64,000 nt of DNA from AP-15 sp963785565 (GCA_963785565.1 CAWAVV010000020.1:62001-126000); one strand, 5' to 3'; positions 54,577 to 63,361 are shown, numbered from the stretch's first letter. Notes: generated by a model from the letters alone, not told the origin. Numbers and translations: made by a program.

Positions 54577-54963
54577 GTTACCGGCTACACTCCGCCCGGT
54601 CTTCCGAATGGTCCGCCGAAGGTTGTAACCGGCATCAAGGTGTTCGGCGGCCAGGGCAACCTCACGCAGCGTGATTATCAAGGCGACAACCTCGCCGGCC
54701 CCGACTTCGCGCCGCCCGGGCGAGAACAGGGCATGTATCAGGTCAATTCGAACTGCACCGGCAGCATGGTGATCTACTTGAACGTCCCGAACGTCCCTCC
54801 AGGCACCTCCTCCGGGGTCATATGGATCAAGTTTGTGATCAGCGATGGCGGCCGTCATATCCGCGAGGTTGTTTCAGAGTTCACTCCGCCGTTCTCCCCC
54901 GGACCCGTGCCCACGCAAACCAGCGCCGACGACTGGAAGGTCGCGTACGAGCGGCAGAACTGA
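54577..54963 (+). pseudogene. fragment of a secreted '(D/N)CTG' family protein
   Basis: The open frame reads GVTGYTPPGLPNGPPKVVTGIKVFGGQGNLTQRDY, then GMYQVNSNCTGSMVIYLNVP and VIWIKFVISDGGRHIREVVSEF, ending with TSADDWKVAYERQN at 54963. The Y.V..(D/N)CTG turn and the I.FVI.DGG.(H/E)IR strand match the fragment at 33755-34124 and small exported proteins of unknown role. No signal peptide is left: the 5' end abuts the truncated TPR fragment at about 54575. The C-terminal half may still be intact, but the gene is 5'-truncated. Confidence 0.5.
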
Positions 54964-55090
54964 ACGGCGGCAGTCACCTCGGAGGCAGCCTCCAGGGTCG
55001 GCACTAACCAACACTTCCCGAAGGGGGCTGCTCTCACTGAAGACGGCAGCAGTACAGGGCGGCCCCTCTCCGCCGCACCGCACGCATCCC

Positions 55091-55127
55091 CACCCATCCC
55101 CTCCCCGCTGACGGGGGAGGGGTGGGT
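55091..55127. repeat. GC-rich hairpin CACCCATCCCCTCCCCG
   Basis: CACCCATCCCCTCCCCG (55091-55107) and CGGGGGAGGGGTGGGTG (55112-55128) form a long, nearly perfect stem around CTGA. It resembles the hairpin at 38145-38170 in base composition and in lying directly beside a TPR-gene end. No T-run follows, so an intrinsic terminator is unlikely. Confidence 0.6.
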
Positions 55128-55138
55128 GGGGGCGGCGG

Positions 55139-55222
55139 TCAGTTTTCCGCCATTCCGGCCTTGCGGAGGCCGGCGAAATAGGTCTGCTCGAACAGTGCGC
55201 GAACCTTCGCCGACCCGAATTG
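55139..55222 (-). pseudogene. C-terminal tail remnant of a TolB-like/TPR regulator
   Basis: Only the last 28 or so codons remain on the minus strand: FGSAKVRALFEQTYFAGLRKAGMAEN followed by TGA at 55139. The tail is the fourth copy of the family ending '(V)..LYE/FE.TY(F/L)AGLRKAG(M/V)(P/A)E' in the window. Upstream of it lies the composite repeat at 55229. The preservation of just this end, as at 54036, suggests repeated deletions with one fixed endpoint. Confidence 0.65.
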
Positions 55223-55228
55223 TTGGGT

Positions 55229-55425
55229 GCCTTTATGCGGCCGATAGGAAGACGTGGATGCCCGGATCAAGTCCGGGCAAAGCGGGATCGAGGTTGTATC
55301 GGATCGGCCTATTCCCGATCCTGCATTGTCGGTCGGGCTGCATCGGACAGCGAACCAGCGCGGGACCCCAGCGAGCGAGATATCCGCGACTAATTTCTGA
55401 CGCGGGTTCTGACCTACCCCTCGGC
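55229..55425. repeat. dispersed composite repeat, copy 2
   Basis: 55229-55284 repeats 53694-53749 with two mismatches, including TGCCCGGA-TCAAG-TCCGGGCA at 55259-55279. A second homologous block at 55370-55425 (CAGCGAGCGAGATATCCGCG) corresponds to 53762-53818, but here the two blocks are separated by about 85 bp of other sequence rather than 12 bp. The copy lies beside a TPR tail remnant, as copy 1 does. Confidence 0.75.
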
Positions 55426-55528
55426 TACCGTGCGATTGTTGCCGTCCGCGCTGCACCGTGGGGAAAACAGAAGTTGCGCGAAGCTCCGAAACGTTTCATG
55501 CGGAAAGGTTGGCTGTGGAGGAGCGCCG

Positions 55529-56260
55529 ATGTCTGGCAAGGATTTGGACATTGAGCATTGGTCTCGGATTGCGGCCGAGTGGACGGCATGGGCGCGTGCC
55601 CCAAACCATGATGCATTTTGGGCGTACCGAGCGGCGTTGCTTGCCTTTATCGGGCAAGGCGCTGGCGAGGCTCTCGACGTCGGATGTGGCGAGGGACGGA
55701 TCTCGCGCGTTCTGAAGGACTGCGGCTATCGGGTCACGGCGGTCGATCCGGTCGAGCAGCTGGTATCGGCAGCCGAGCAGGCCGGGTCGGCCGACGCGTA
55801 CAAGATCGCGGCGGCCGCTGATCTGCCGTTCGAGAATTGCAGCTTCGACCTTGCCGTCGCCTACAACGTGCTGATGGATGTCGAGGATATCCCGGCAGCG
55901 GTGAAAGAGATCAGGCGGGTACTGCGTCCCCCGGGGACCCTTGTTGTTTCGATTGTGCACCCCTTCTCGGATCGCGGGCGCTTCGCTGGTCCGGAGGCCG
56001 ACGCCCCCTTCGTCCTTCAGAGATCCTATTTCGGCCGGGAGCGCTTCGAGGGCATTGAGGCACGCGATGGGTTACAAATGTATTTCGCCGGCTGGTCACA
56101 GCCCCTGGAAAGCTACATGGCCGCGCTGGAATGCGCGGGGTTGGCGGTCACCTCGCTGCGGGAGCCCGTTCCGGACACGGGTGATCAAGGCAGCCATATG
56201 GAGCGCTGGAGCAGGGTTCCCCTCTTCCTCTGGCTGAAGGCAAAGCTCCTGCCAATCTGA
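55529..56260 (+). CDS. class I SAM-dependent methyltransferase
   Basis: 243 residues from ATG 55529, with GGAGGAG close upstream. Motif I is ALDVGCGEGRISRVLKDCGYRVTAVDPVEQLV, with the acidic ribose ligand in AVDP. Motif post-I/II is AAADLPFENCSFDLAVAYNVLMDVEDIPAAVKEIRRVLRPPGTLVVSIVHPF, typical of UbiE/Methyltransf_11 proteins. The C-terminal third (DGLQMYFAGWSQPLESYMAAL) is a substrate-binding region without named similarity. The substrate is unknown. It starts just after the repeat zone, facing away from it, and is convergent with the LysR-type gene. Confidence 0.9.
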   Translation: MSGKDLDIEHWSRIAAEWTAWARAPNHDAFWAYRAALLAFIGQGAGEALDVGCGEGRISRVLKDCGYRVTAVDPVEQLVSAAEQAGSADAYKIAAAADLPFENCSFDLAVAYNVLMDVEDIPAAVKEIRRVLRPPGTLVVSIVHPFSDRGRFAGPEADAPFVLQRSYFGRERFEGIEARDGLQMYFAGWSQPLESYMAALECAGLAVTSLREPVPDTGDQGSHMERWSRVPLFLWLKAKLLPI

Positions 56261-56375
56261 TCATTGGCTCGAACGACCTCATCGGGCCGTGAGCGACACG
56301 GCTGGCATGGGTGCCAAGCGGGTCGCTGTCGGCGGCGCCGCGATAGGGTTGAAGCGGAGGCGCGCCGACATTCGC

Positions 56376-57275
56376 TCAATCGCTCGCCGCTTCGATCAGC
56401 AGGGCGCGGAACCAGGCTTGCGCCGGCTCGCTGGCGGCGCGGCGGTGCCAAGCGATCGATACGGTCATCGAGAAATCGATCGGCAACGGCATGATCTCGA
56501 TTTCGGCGATGGCGGCGATCTGGCGCGCGGTCCGGCTCGGCACGGTGGCGACGAGATCGGATGCGGCAAGGGCTACCGGCAACGCCAGATATGTAGCGAC
56601 CAACAGCGCGATGCGGCGGCGCAGCCCGAAATCCACCAGAATACGGTCGAGGGCGCCACTGGTGTCGCCGCGCGGCGAGACCAGGATGTGGTTCAGCGCC
56701 GCGTAGGCCTCGAGCGAGGGTTGTTGCCCGGCGACCGGATGGCCGCGGCGGGCAACGACGACAAACGGGTCGCGCAATAGCAGCATCAACTCGATATGCG
56801 CCGGCAAGGTGTTCAGATGGGCGACGGCGACATCGATCGCGCCGCGGTCGAGCTGCTCGGCGGCGTCGGCGCCGGTCAGCGGCGTCAGGCGCAAGGTCGC
56901 CCTGGCGGCATGATCGGCAAAGGCCGCGGCGAGGCGCCCGACCAATGCCACCTCGGCGTATTCAGCCATGCCGGCGGTGAAGATGCCGGCGCTCTTTGCC
57001 GGATCAAAGCCGATGCCAAGGTTGAGCGCCGCCTCGATATGCTCGATCGCGGCCGCGACCAAAGGCGCGATCTCGCGGGCGCGAGCGGTTGGCTCCATGC
57101 CGGTCGGGGTGCGGACGAACAGATCGTCGGCAAACAGGTCGCGCAGGCGCGACAGCGCGTGGCTCATCGCCGGCTGCGACAGGCCGATCCGGCCGGCGGC
57201 GCGGGTCACGGCGCGCTCGTTGGTCAGCGCGTCGAAGGCTTTGAGCAGATTGAGGTCGACCGCCCGGATATCCAT
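56376..57275 (-). CDS. LysR family transcriptional regulator
   Basis: 299 residues, standard LTTR. The N-terminal winged HTH reads DLNLLKAFDALTNERAVTRAAGRIGLSQPAMSHALSRLRDLFADDLFVRTPTGMEPTARARE. The effector domain (residues 90-295) has LRLTPLTGADAAEQLDRGAIDVAVAH and DPFVVVARRGHPVA, typical of the NodD/PcpR-like group with the SQPAMSHALSRLR helix. It is divergent from the VOC/DOPA-dioxygenase-like pair, with a 96-bp gap holding a T-N11-A palindrome, so it probably controls that pair and itself. The ligand is likely an aromatic compound or its breakdown product. Confidence 0.93.
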   Translation of the reverse strand: MDIRAVDLNLLKAFDALTNERAVTRAAGRIGLSQPAMSHALSRLRDLFADDLFVRTPTGMEPTARAREIAPLVAAAIEHIEAALNLGIGFDPAKSAGIFTAGMAEYAEVALVGRLAAAFADHAARATLRLTPLTGADAAEQLDRGAIDVAVAHLNTLPAHIELMLLLRDPFVVVARRGHPVAGQQPSLEAYAALNHILVSPRGDTSGALDRILVDFGLRRRIALLVATYLALPVALAASDLVATVPSRTARQIAAIAEIEIMPLPIDFSMTVSIAWHRRAASEPAQAWFRALLIEAASD

Positions 57276-57297
57276 GCTGCGAATGAATAATATATTT

Positions 57298-57314
57298 TCT
57301 ATCGATTTGATAGA
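57298..57314. promoter_or_regulatory. LysR-type operator candidate TCTATC-N5-GATAGA
   Basis: TCTATC (57298-57303) and GATAGA (57309-57314) are perfect inverted repeats; the inner TATC-N5-GATA is a T-N11-A box as bound by LTTRs. It lies in the AT-rich divergent gap, 23 nt from the lysR start and 58 nt from the VOC start, the usual recognition-site position. Confidence 0.7.
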
Positions 57315-57371
57315 TGGCCGCCGATCCTATGTCATGGTAACAGCGAACAACCTGATCGGGAGCAACCAGCC

Positions 57372-57918
57372 ATGCCGCAGGACACCGCGCCGCGCCTTAG
57401 CCATGTCGGGCTTTATGTGCATGACGTGCCGAAGATGATCGATTTCTACAGCAACGTGCTCGGCTTCGTGGTCAGCGACGGCGCCGAGGACGGCCGCATC
57501 ACTTTCCTCTCGCGCAACCCCAGCGACCATCACCAGGTCGTGCTGGTGCGCGGCCGCACCACCGATGCCGAAGTGCCGATGGTGCAGCAGGTGTCGTTCA
57601 ATGTCGGCACCCTCGCCCAGGTGCAAAAGGCGTTCCGCAAGGTGCGCGCCGCCGGCTGCGAGGGCATCAGCCCGATCTGCCACGGCAATGCCTGGTCGGT
57701 CTATTTCCAGGACCCCGAAGGCAACCGCATCGAGATGTTCTGCGACACGCCGTGGTACGTGCCGCAGCCCTTGGGGTTCAAGATCGACCTCGACAAACCC
57801 GAGGACGAGCTGTTCACGCGAGACCGAGGCCTATTGCCGGGACCGCGAGGGGTTCAAGCCGATCGAGGAGTGGCGGGCCGAGATCGGCAAGAAGATCGCG
57901 GCGAAACTCGAAGCGTGA
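57372..57918 (+). CDS. VOC family extradiol (catechol-type) dioxygenase-like protein; one frameshift at the C-terminus
   Basis: 181 residues after correction. It starts RLSHVGLYVHDVPKMIDFYSNVLGF (His metal ligand), then HHQVVLVRGR, VSFNVGTLAQVQKAFRKVRAAG and WSVYFQDPEGNRIEMFCDTPWYV (Glu ligand in RIEMF). This resembles type I extradiol dioxygenases such as biphenyl-2,3-diol 1,2-dioxygenase domains. The ATG at 57372 opens the frame. One extra A at 57816 shifts the end; removing it gives RETEAYCRDREGFKPIEEWRAEIGKKIAAKLEA, ending at 57918. It is followed by a DOPA-dioxygenase-family gene 61 bp later, pointing to ring cleavage of a catechol-like substrate. Confidence 0.85.
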
Positions 57919-57979
57919 CGGGGGTCTGCTTCGGGCGCCTGCTTTGTACTATCACGCGATATCATCAGGAGAACCAGAG

Positions 57980-58357
57980 ATGACCGAGAACCGGGGCTAT
58001 CACGCCCATGTTTATTACAATGCCGAGACCAAGCCGCAGGCCGCAAAGCTGCGTGAGACGATCATCGGAAAATTCGCGGTCGAGCCCGGCGGCTTCAGCG
58101 ACGCGCCGGCCGGCCCGCACCCGATCTCGCAGTTCAACGTGATCTTCAAGAACGAGGAATTCCAGAACCTCGTGCCGTGGCTAATGCTGAACCGCGACGG
58201 CCTCGATGTGCTGGTCCATCCGCTGACCGAAAGCTCCTACGACGACCACAGCAAGAACGCGCTGTGGCTGGGAACACCGGTGCCGATGAAGCTCGACATT
58301 CTGCGGCCGACCTACCGCGCCGAGCTGCTGCCCAAGGACGCGGCCCACCCGGCCTAG
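57980..58357 (+). CDS. DOPA 4,5-dioxygenase family protein
   Basis: 125 residues from ATG 57980 with an AGGAGA site about 7 nt upstream. Family signatures: GYHAHVYYNAETKPQAAKLRETI (metal His pair HAH), PAGPHPISQFNVIF (His), PWLMLNRDGLDVLVHPLTESSYDDHSKNALWLGTPV (His and DDH). The usual TGD after HPLT is TES here, a small deviation. Family members open the ring of DOPA or similar catechols to muconic semialdehydes. Together with the preceding VOC protein and the divergent LysR regulator it forms a compact aromatic-ring cleavage module. Confidence 0.9.
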   Translation: MTENRGYHAHVYYNAETKPQAAKLRETIIGKFAVEPGGFSDAPAGPHPISQFNVIFKNEEFQNLVPWLMLNRDGLDVLVHPLTESSYDDHSKNALWLGTPVPMKLDILRPTYRAELLPKDAAHPA

Positions 58358-58442
58358 CCGCCGCTGGCGGAGCCCTCCAAGGAGCCGCAGCCCGGCGGCC
58401 GGACTCTGCGAAGCCGACGGTTTGAGGGACTAGGATGAGAAC

Positions 58443-58862
58443 ATGAAAAAGTCGGGCACGAGCCAGGGCCAGCCGGCATCGGAGCTCATCTCGGAGAGGA
58501 TCGCCGAGCTCGGGGACTGGCGCGGGGAAACCCTCAGCAGAATGCGCAAGCTCATCAACGAGGCAGACCCGGACGCCGTCGAGGAGTGGAAGTGGATGGG
58601 CACTCCGGTTTGGTCGCATGACGGCATCATCTGCACCGGCGAATCCTACAAGAATGTCGTCAAACTAACCTTCGCCAAGGGTGCGTCTCTGAAGGATCCG
58701 GCCCGTCTCTTCAACGCGAGTCTCGACGGAAACGTACGCCGCGCGATCGACATCCACGAAGGCGAGGAAGTTGACGAGTTCGCTTTCACGGCGCTCGTTC
58801 GCCAAGCGGTCGCCCTCAACAGTTCTGGCAAGTCGAAAGCTCCGAAGAAAGCGAAGTCCTAA
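58443..58862 (+). CDS. DUF1801 domain-containing protein
   Basis: 139 residues. The domain reads ASELISERIAELGDWRGETLSRMRKLINEADPDAVEEWKWMGTPVWSHDGIICTGESYKNVVKLTFAKGASLKDPARLFNASLDGN, with the WKWMG..VW pattern and basic C-terminal tail (SGKSKAPKKAKS) found in YdhG/DUF1801 proteins. Their function is unknown; structures resemble small ligand-binding folds. It has an independent start and lies 85 bp after the DOPA-dioxygenase gene. The lysine-rich tail could bind nucleic acid, but that is only a guess. Confidence 0.88.
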   Translation: MKKSGTSQGQPASELISERIAELGDWRGETLSRMRKLINEADPDAVEEWKWMGTPVWSHDGIICTGESYKNVVKLTFAKGASLKDPARLFNASLDGNVRRAIDIHEGEEVDEFAFTALVRQAVALNSSGKSKAPKKAKS

Positions 58863-58928
58863 GCGATTCCGCCTCTCAAGGCTGAGCGTTGCGATCGTCC
58901 AACGGCTGATGGGGCCAGCTGGCTGTCG

Positions 58929-59405
58929 TCACTGCCCCTCAGGGTTCAGGATGTGCGTGTGTCCCTGGCGTAAGTCGGGTTTGAAGCCTAGCGCCTCCCA
59001 GAACTGAATGCTGCCTGGGTTTGCGTTAACCGTTATCGGCAGGCGGGTGTGGCCTGCCCGGCCAAGCAACGCCGCCACTAGCCGCCGCCCGACGCCGCTG
59101 CGGCGAAAACTCGGGCGGACATAGAACCGCCGCATGCGCAATGCGCCCGGCACAACCGGCTCGATCGTCAGACCTCCGATGCCGGCGAGTACGCCATTCA
59201 GGCGCGCGGCGAGCAGCGCTTCGCCTTCACGGTCGAAGCGCGTCGTGCGCGACGCCCACTCGCCAACGAGACGCTCGACCTGCCGAAACCCCTCGGCGAG
59301 CGCATCGGCCCGCAACGCCTCGAATCCAGCCGGCAAGTCGCCGGTTACGGGCTCAAGTTCGAGCCGACCAGCCGTCCGACCCGCATCGATTGGCTCGTCT
59401 GCCAC
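58929..59405 (-). CDS. GNAT family N-acetyltransferase
   Basis: 158 residues from GTG 59405, preceded by GGGGAGGAGA. The GNAT core is LLAARLNGVLAGIGGLTIEP (strand 2-3), LRMRRFYVRPSFRRSGVGRRLVAALLGRA (motif A with R/Q-x-x-G-x-G/A acetyl-CoA loop, here RRSGVG) and LPITVNANPGSIQFWEALGFKPD (motif B). It transfers an acetyl group from acetyl-CoA to an amine; the substrate cannot be told. It is convergent with the DUF1801 gene. Confidence 0.9.
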   Translation of the reverse strand: MADEPIDAGRTAGRLELEPVTGDLPAGFEALRADALAEGFRQVERLVGEWASRTTRFDREGEALLAARLNGVLAGIGGLTIEPVVPGALRMRRFYVRPSFRRSGVGRRLVAALLGRAGHTRLPITVNANPGSIQFWEALGFKPDLRQGHTHILNPEGQ

Positions 59406-59546
59406 CTGACCCACTCTCCTCCCCAAGCGCCTGCCCGTAGCCGCCGGCAGAGACTACAACGGCGCGGCTTTATTGTGGGTGGGAGTGCTTAAATAGGTTG
59501 AGGCGGCGGCCACCGCTGGTGCCGGTCGCCGCCGGGGAGGCGCTCG

Positions 59547-61605
59547 ATGCGGAAACTGCTCGTCGGCCTGGGGGTGCTCGTCGTTCTCCTCGTCGCCGCG
59601 GCGGTACTCATTCCGTTCGCCGTCCCGGTCGAGGTTTACGAGCGCGCGCGTCGCGGCGCTGGTCAAACGGGCGACGGGGCGCGAGCTCAAGATCACCGGG
59701 CCGGTCAGGCTGTCGGTGCTGCCGATGCTGGCGGTCGAGGCGAACGATGTCTCGTTCGCCAATATGCCGGGCGCGCGCACGACCGACATGGTGGCGTTGA
59801 AGCGGCTGCGGCTGCAGGTGCAGCTGTGGCCCCTGCTGCACCGCCGGATTGTGGTGAACCGGCTGGTTCTGGTCCGGCCGGTGATCGCGCTCGAGGTGGA
59901 CAAGGCGGGGCGTCCCAACTGGGTGTTCGGGCCAACCGCGGCGCCCTCGGCCGAGCCCGCAGCCGTTGGCGGCGGGTTCGGCATTTCCGGCCTCACGCTC
60001 CGGAAAGTGCAGTTCTCCGACGGCAAGATCAGCTATTTCGATCAGCGCACCGGCAAGGCGGAGCGGCTCAACGGCATCAACATGACCTTGTCCTTGCGCA
60101 GCCTCGGCAGCGCTCTTATCAGCGACGGCTCGGCGGTCTGGAAGGGCGAGAGAGTGACGTTCGCCGTCAACGTCGACAAGCCTCGCGCTCTGCTCTATGG
60201 AGCCGAGAGCCAGGTCGGGATCAAGCTCGCCGCCGCCCCGCTCACGCTTAACTTCGCGGGCCGGGTCATCGGTTCGCCGTCGTTAAAGCTCGATGGCGCG
60301 GTCGATCTCGAGACCGCATCGTTGCGCCGGCTGGCGCAATGGGCGGGATCGCCGATCGCCCTGAGCGGCTATGGCCTTGGTCCATTCGCGTTGAAGGGCG
60401 CGGTCGCGATCGCCGGGACGACGACCAGCTTCAAGGATGCGGATATCTCGCTCGACGCGATCAGGGCCAAGGGGTCGGTATCGGTCGACAACGCCGGCGC
60501 GCGGCCCGCGGTCGCCGGCAGGCTCGATGTCGACAGGCTCGACCTCAACCCCTACCTGTCGCCGCAGACGGCATCGACCACGCCGCTCGGCGCGCCCGCG
60601 GGCGGCCCCGCACCGGCGTCTTCGGCGGCGGCGCAAAATGGCCGGAGCGATATGTCGCTCGATTTCTCGGCGCTCAAGCTCGCCGATGTCGATTGCGACC
60701 TCAAGGCCGGCGGCATCGTCTACCGTCAATTCCAGATCGGCGCGAGCGCCGTCGGCATCCATATCAAGGACGGCCGGCTAACCGTCGATTTGAGCCGGAT
60801 GGCGCTCTATCGCGGCAGTGGCCACGGCAGGGTGACGGTCGACGGCAGCGGCGCCGTGCCGGCCATCGGGCTCGACGCCGCTCTGAGCCAGGTGCAGATC
60901 CAGCCCCTGGCGCAGGCGGCGATCGGCATCGACCGGCTCACCGGCGCCGGCAATCTCGACATCGCTGTAACCGCCCGCGGCAATAGCCAGCTCGAGTTGA
61001 TCGGCACGCTCTCCGGCAGGGGTGCGATCAACCTCGCCAACGGGCAGATCAAGGGGGTCAACCTGCCGGCGCTCGCCGAGAGCACGGCGAAGATCGAGCG
61101 CGACCTGATCAACTCGCTAAACGTCACCGGCGCGCTCAACCTTCTCGCCCACGGCCAGATCAACGCGGTCGGTCCGCTGGCGCTGGTCACGGACGCGGCG
61201 AAAAGCCTGTCGGGCGGCGGCAACGTCACCAATTTCGCCGCCCTGACGGCAACTTGCGCGGCCACCAACGGCCTGTTGCGCAACAACGATCTGCGGCTCC
61301 AGTTGGGCGCGCTCCCATTGACCGGCGCCGGCATCCTCGATTTGCGGACGCGCGCGGTGAACTACAGGGTAAGCCTGCAGCTGGCGGAGGGGGTCGCGGT
61401 GCCGATCCAGGTCAGCGGCACCTGGGACACTCTGAGCTACCAGCCCGATCTGAGCGCGATGCTGACGCAAACACCGGACAATGCGCTCGCCGTTCTCAAA
61501 TCCGCCGGCGGCAGCGTCGGCAAAAACCTCGAAGGTGTCGGCCAGGGTCTCAAAAGCGTCGGCCAAGGCGCGGTCGGCGTGCTCAAGGGCATCTTCGGCC
61601 AATAA
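59547..61605 (+). CDS. AsmA family envelope protein; one frameshift near the N-terminus
   Basis: About 685 residues after correction. The N-terminus has a single membrane anchor (LLVGLGVLVVLLVAAAVLIPFAV). An extra base near 59649, within a GCGCGCGCG run, shifts the frame; the restored text reads VAALVKRATGRELKITGPVRLSVLPMLAVEANDVSFAN, the AsmA N-terminal signature. The body is repetitive beta-structure, ending with the AsmA C-terminal domain (GRGAINLANGQIKGVNLPALAE, VSLQLAEGVAVPIQVSGTWD). A glycine/valine-rich tail (GGSVGKNLEGVGQGLKSVG) closes it. AsmA-type proteins bridge the periplasm and move phospholipids to the outer membrane. Confidence 0.9.
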
Positions 61606-61627
61606 CGCCGGGCCGTGCGGGCTTCGC

Positions 61628-62482
61628 TCAGTGCCGGGTGTGGTGGATCAGTTCGGCCCAGCGGTCGAGCACCGGCACGATCTCGTCGGACTTGGCCGAG
61701 GGCAGGGTCACAACCGCGCGAGCGATGCCCTGATCACGGTAGCGACTTAGCCGATCGAGGTTTTCCGGCGCGCCGAAGATCGACACCGGGACGGTAGCCG
61801 GATCGCGTCCGGCATCGGCCGCCATCTGGCGGAACTGCGGCAGGAATTCGGTCACGTCGGCATAGCTGGGCCGGCTGGCATTGGGAACCCAGCCGTCGCC
61901 ATAGCGGATGGCGCGGCGCGCGCTGTACGGGAACGCGCCGCCGACGATGACCGGCGGGTGCGGTTTCTGCGCCGGCTTCGGCCAGGTCCGCATCTTCGGA
62001 AAATCGACGATCTCGCCGTGATATTCGGGCTCGGACTGGGTCCAGATCGCCTTCATCGCCTCAATCTGCTCGCGCATCCGCTTGAAGCGGGTTTTGAACA
62101 CGGTGCCGTGATCGGCCATCTCCTCCTGGTTCCAGCCGCCGCCGATACCGAACAGAAACCGCCCGCCGGAGACCTGATCGAGCGTCGCGACGAGCTTGGC
62201 CGTCTGGATCGTGTCGCGCTGGATCACCAAGCATACGCCGGTCGCGACCTTCAGCGTCGTGGTCGCCGCGGCCGCCGCCGTCAAAGTCACGAACGGATCC
62301 ATCACGTCATAATATTGCTTACCGAGCTCGCCGCCCGAGGCAGGCTGCGAGAGGCGCGACGATGGAATGTGCGAGTGCTCGGGCGCCCAGACCAACTCGA
62401 AGCCGCGCGCCTCGAGCGCCCGCCCGAGCTCGGCCGGGGTCATCGAATAATCGGTGAAAAACATCGATGCGCCAAAATCCAT
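61628..62482 (-). CDS. LLM class (F420-dependent) oxidoreductase
   Basis: 284 residues from ATG 62482. Luciferase-like TIM barrel: FGASMFFTDYSMTPAELGRALEARGFELVWAPEHSHIP, VTLTAAAAATTTLKVATGVCLVIQRDTIQTAKLVATLDQVSGGRFLFGIGGGWNQEEM (phosphate-binding GIGGGW), then PVIVGGAFPYSARRAIRYGDGWVP. The GWNxxE pattern is characteristic of the F420-dependent LLM subgroup (Rv2161c type). The substrate is unknown. It is convergent with asmA and upstream-adjacent to the HpcH/HpaI aldolase on the same strand. Confidence 0.92.
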   Translation of the reverse strand: MDFGASMFFTDYSMTPAELGRALEARGFELVWAPEHSHIPSSRLSQPASGGELGKQYYDVMDPFVTLTAAAAATTTLKVATGVCLVIQRDTIQTAKLVATLDQVSGGRFLFGIGGGWNQEEMADHGTVFKTRFKRMREQIEAMKAIWTQSEPEYHGEIVDFPKMRTWPKPAQKPHPPVIVGGAFPYSARRAIRYGDGWVPNASRPSYADVTEFLPQFRQMAADAGRDPATVPVSIFGAPENLDRLSRYRDQGIARAVVTLPSAKSDEIVPVLDRWAELIHHTRH

Positions 62483-62553
62483 CCGCGTTCTCCCGATCTT
62501 GCGATTGTCGGTTCAACGGGGCGTGGTCACCACCCCGCGTCCAGACGAGCCGT

Positions 62554-63361
62554 TCAGTATGGGCTGCTGCTGCCGGCGGCCACGGGCTTCGAGGGCGCGC
62601 CCGAACGCATCTCCTGGACCGCCGCCTGGCCGCCCATCGTCACGAAGCGGGTGTCGCCGCCGACGGTGACGAACATAAAGCCCATCTCGATCATCTTCTT
62701 GGCATAGGCCGGCGCGCCGCAATGGATGCCGGGTTTGACGCCATGCCGCTTGCAGCCGTCGAGCACCTTTTTGAGCGCCGTCATCATCCATTTGTCGGGC
62801 TTGTCGCCGCCCGGCGGGTGGCCATAGGAAATCGACAGGTCGGACGGGCCGACATAGACCGCGTCGAGCCCCTTGACCGACAGGATCTGGTCGAGATTGT
62901 CGATCGCCTCGGCGGTTTCGATCATGCCAAAGGCGACGACGATGTCATTGGCCTTGGCATGATAATCGGCGCCGCCATAAAGCGAGGCGCGGATCGGCCC
63001 CGAGCTGCGATGGCCGAGCGGCGCATAGCGCATCGAGTTCGACGAGTTTCTCGGCCTCGGCGCGGGTGTTGATCATCGGGCAGATGATGCCGTAGGCACC
63101 GGCGTCGAGCGCCTTTTGGATGTAGGCCGGGTCGTTCCACGGAACGCGCACCAGCGGCACCGTCTCGGTGGTCGAGATGCCCTGCAACATCGTGACCATC
63201 ATCTGGTAGTCGATCATGCCGTGCTGCATGTCGACGACCAGCGAATCCCAGCCGGCATGGGCCATGACTTCGGCCGAAAAGCTGGAGGGGATGCCGAGCC
63301 AGCTGTTGATGACGGGCTTACCCGCCTGCCACAATTCCCGCACTCGGTTTGCCCGCGCCAT
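62554..63361 (-). CDS. HpcH/HpaI aldolase family protein; one frameshift
   Basis: 268 residues after correction, from ATG 63361 (AGGAGGG 5 nt upstream). The N-terminal part is typical: INSWLGIPSSFSAEVMAHAGWDSLVVDMQHGMIDYQMM (catalytic His in DMQHG), VPLVRVPWNDPAYIQKALDAGAYGIICPMINTRAEAEKLVEL. One extra base at 63034 breaks the frame; it resumes MRYAPLGHRSSGPIRASLYGG, then IETAEAIDNLDQILSVKGLDAVYVGPSDLSISYGHPPG (metal Glu and Asp regions). Family members cleave 4-hydroxy-2-oxoacids to pyruvate and an aldehyde with a divalent metal. It could serve the aromatic ring-cleavage genes upstream, but it is several kb away. Confidence 0.9.
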
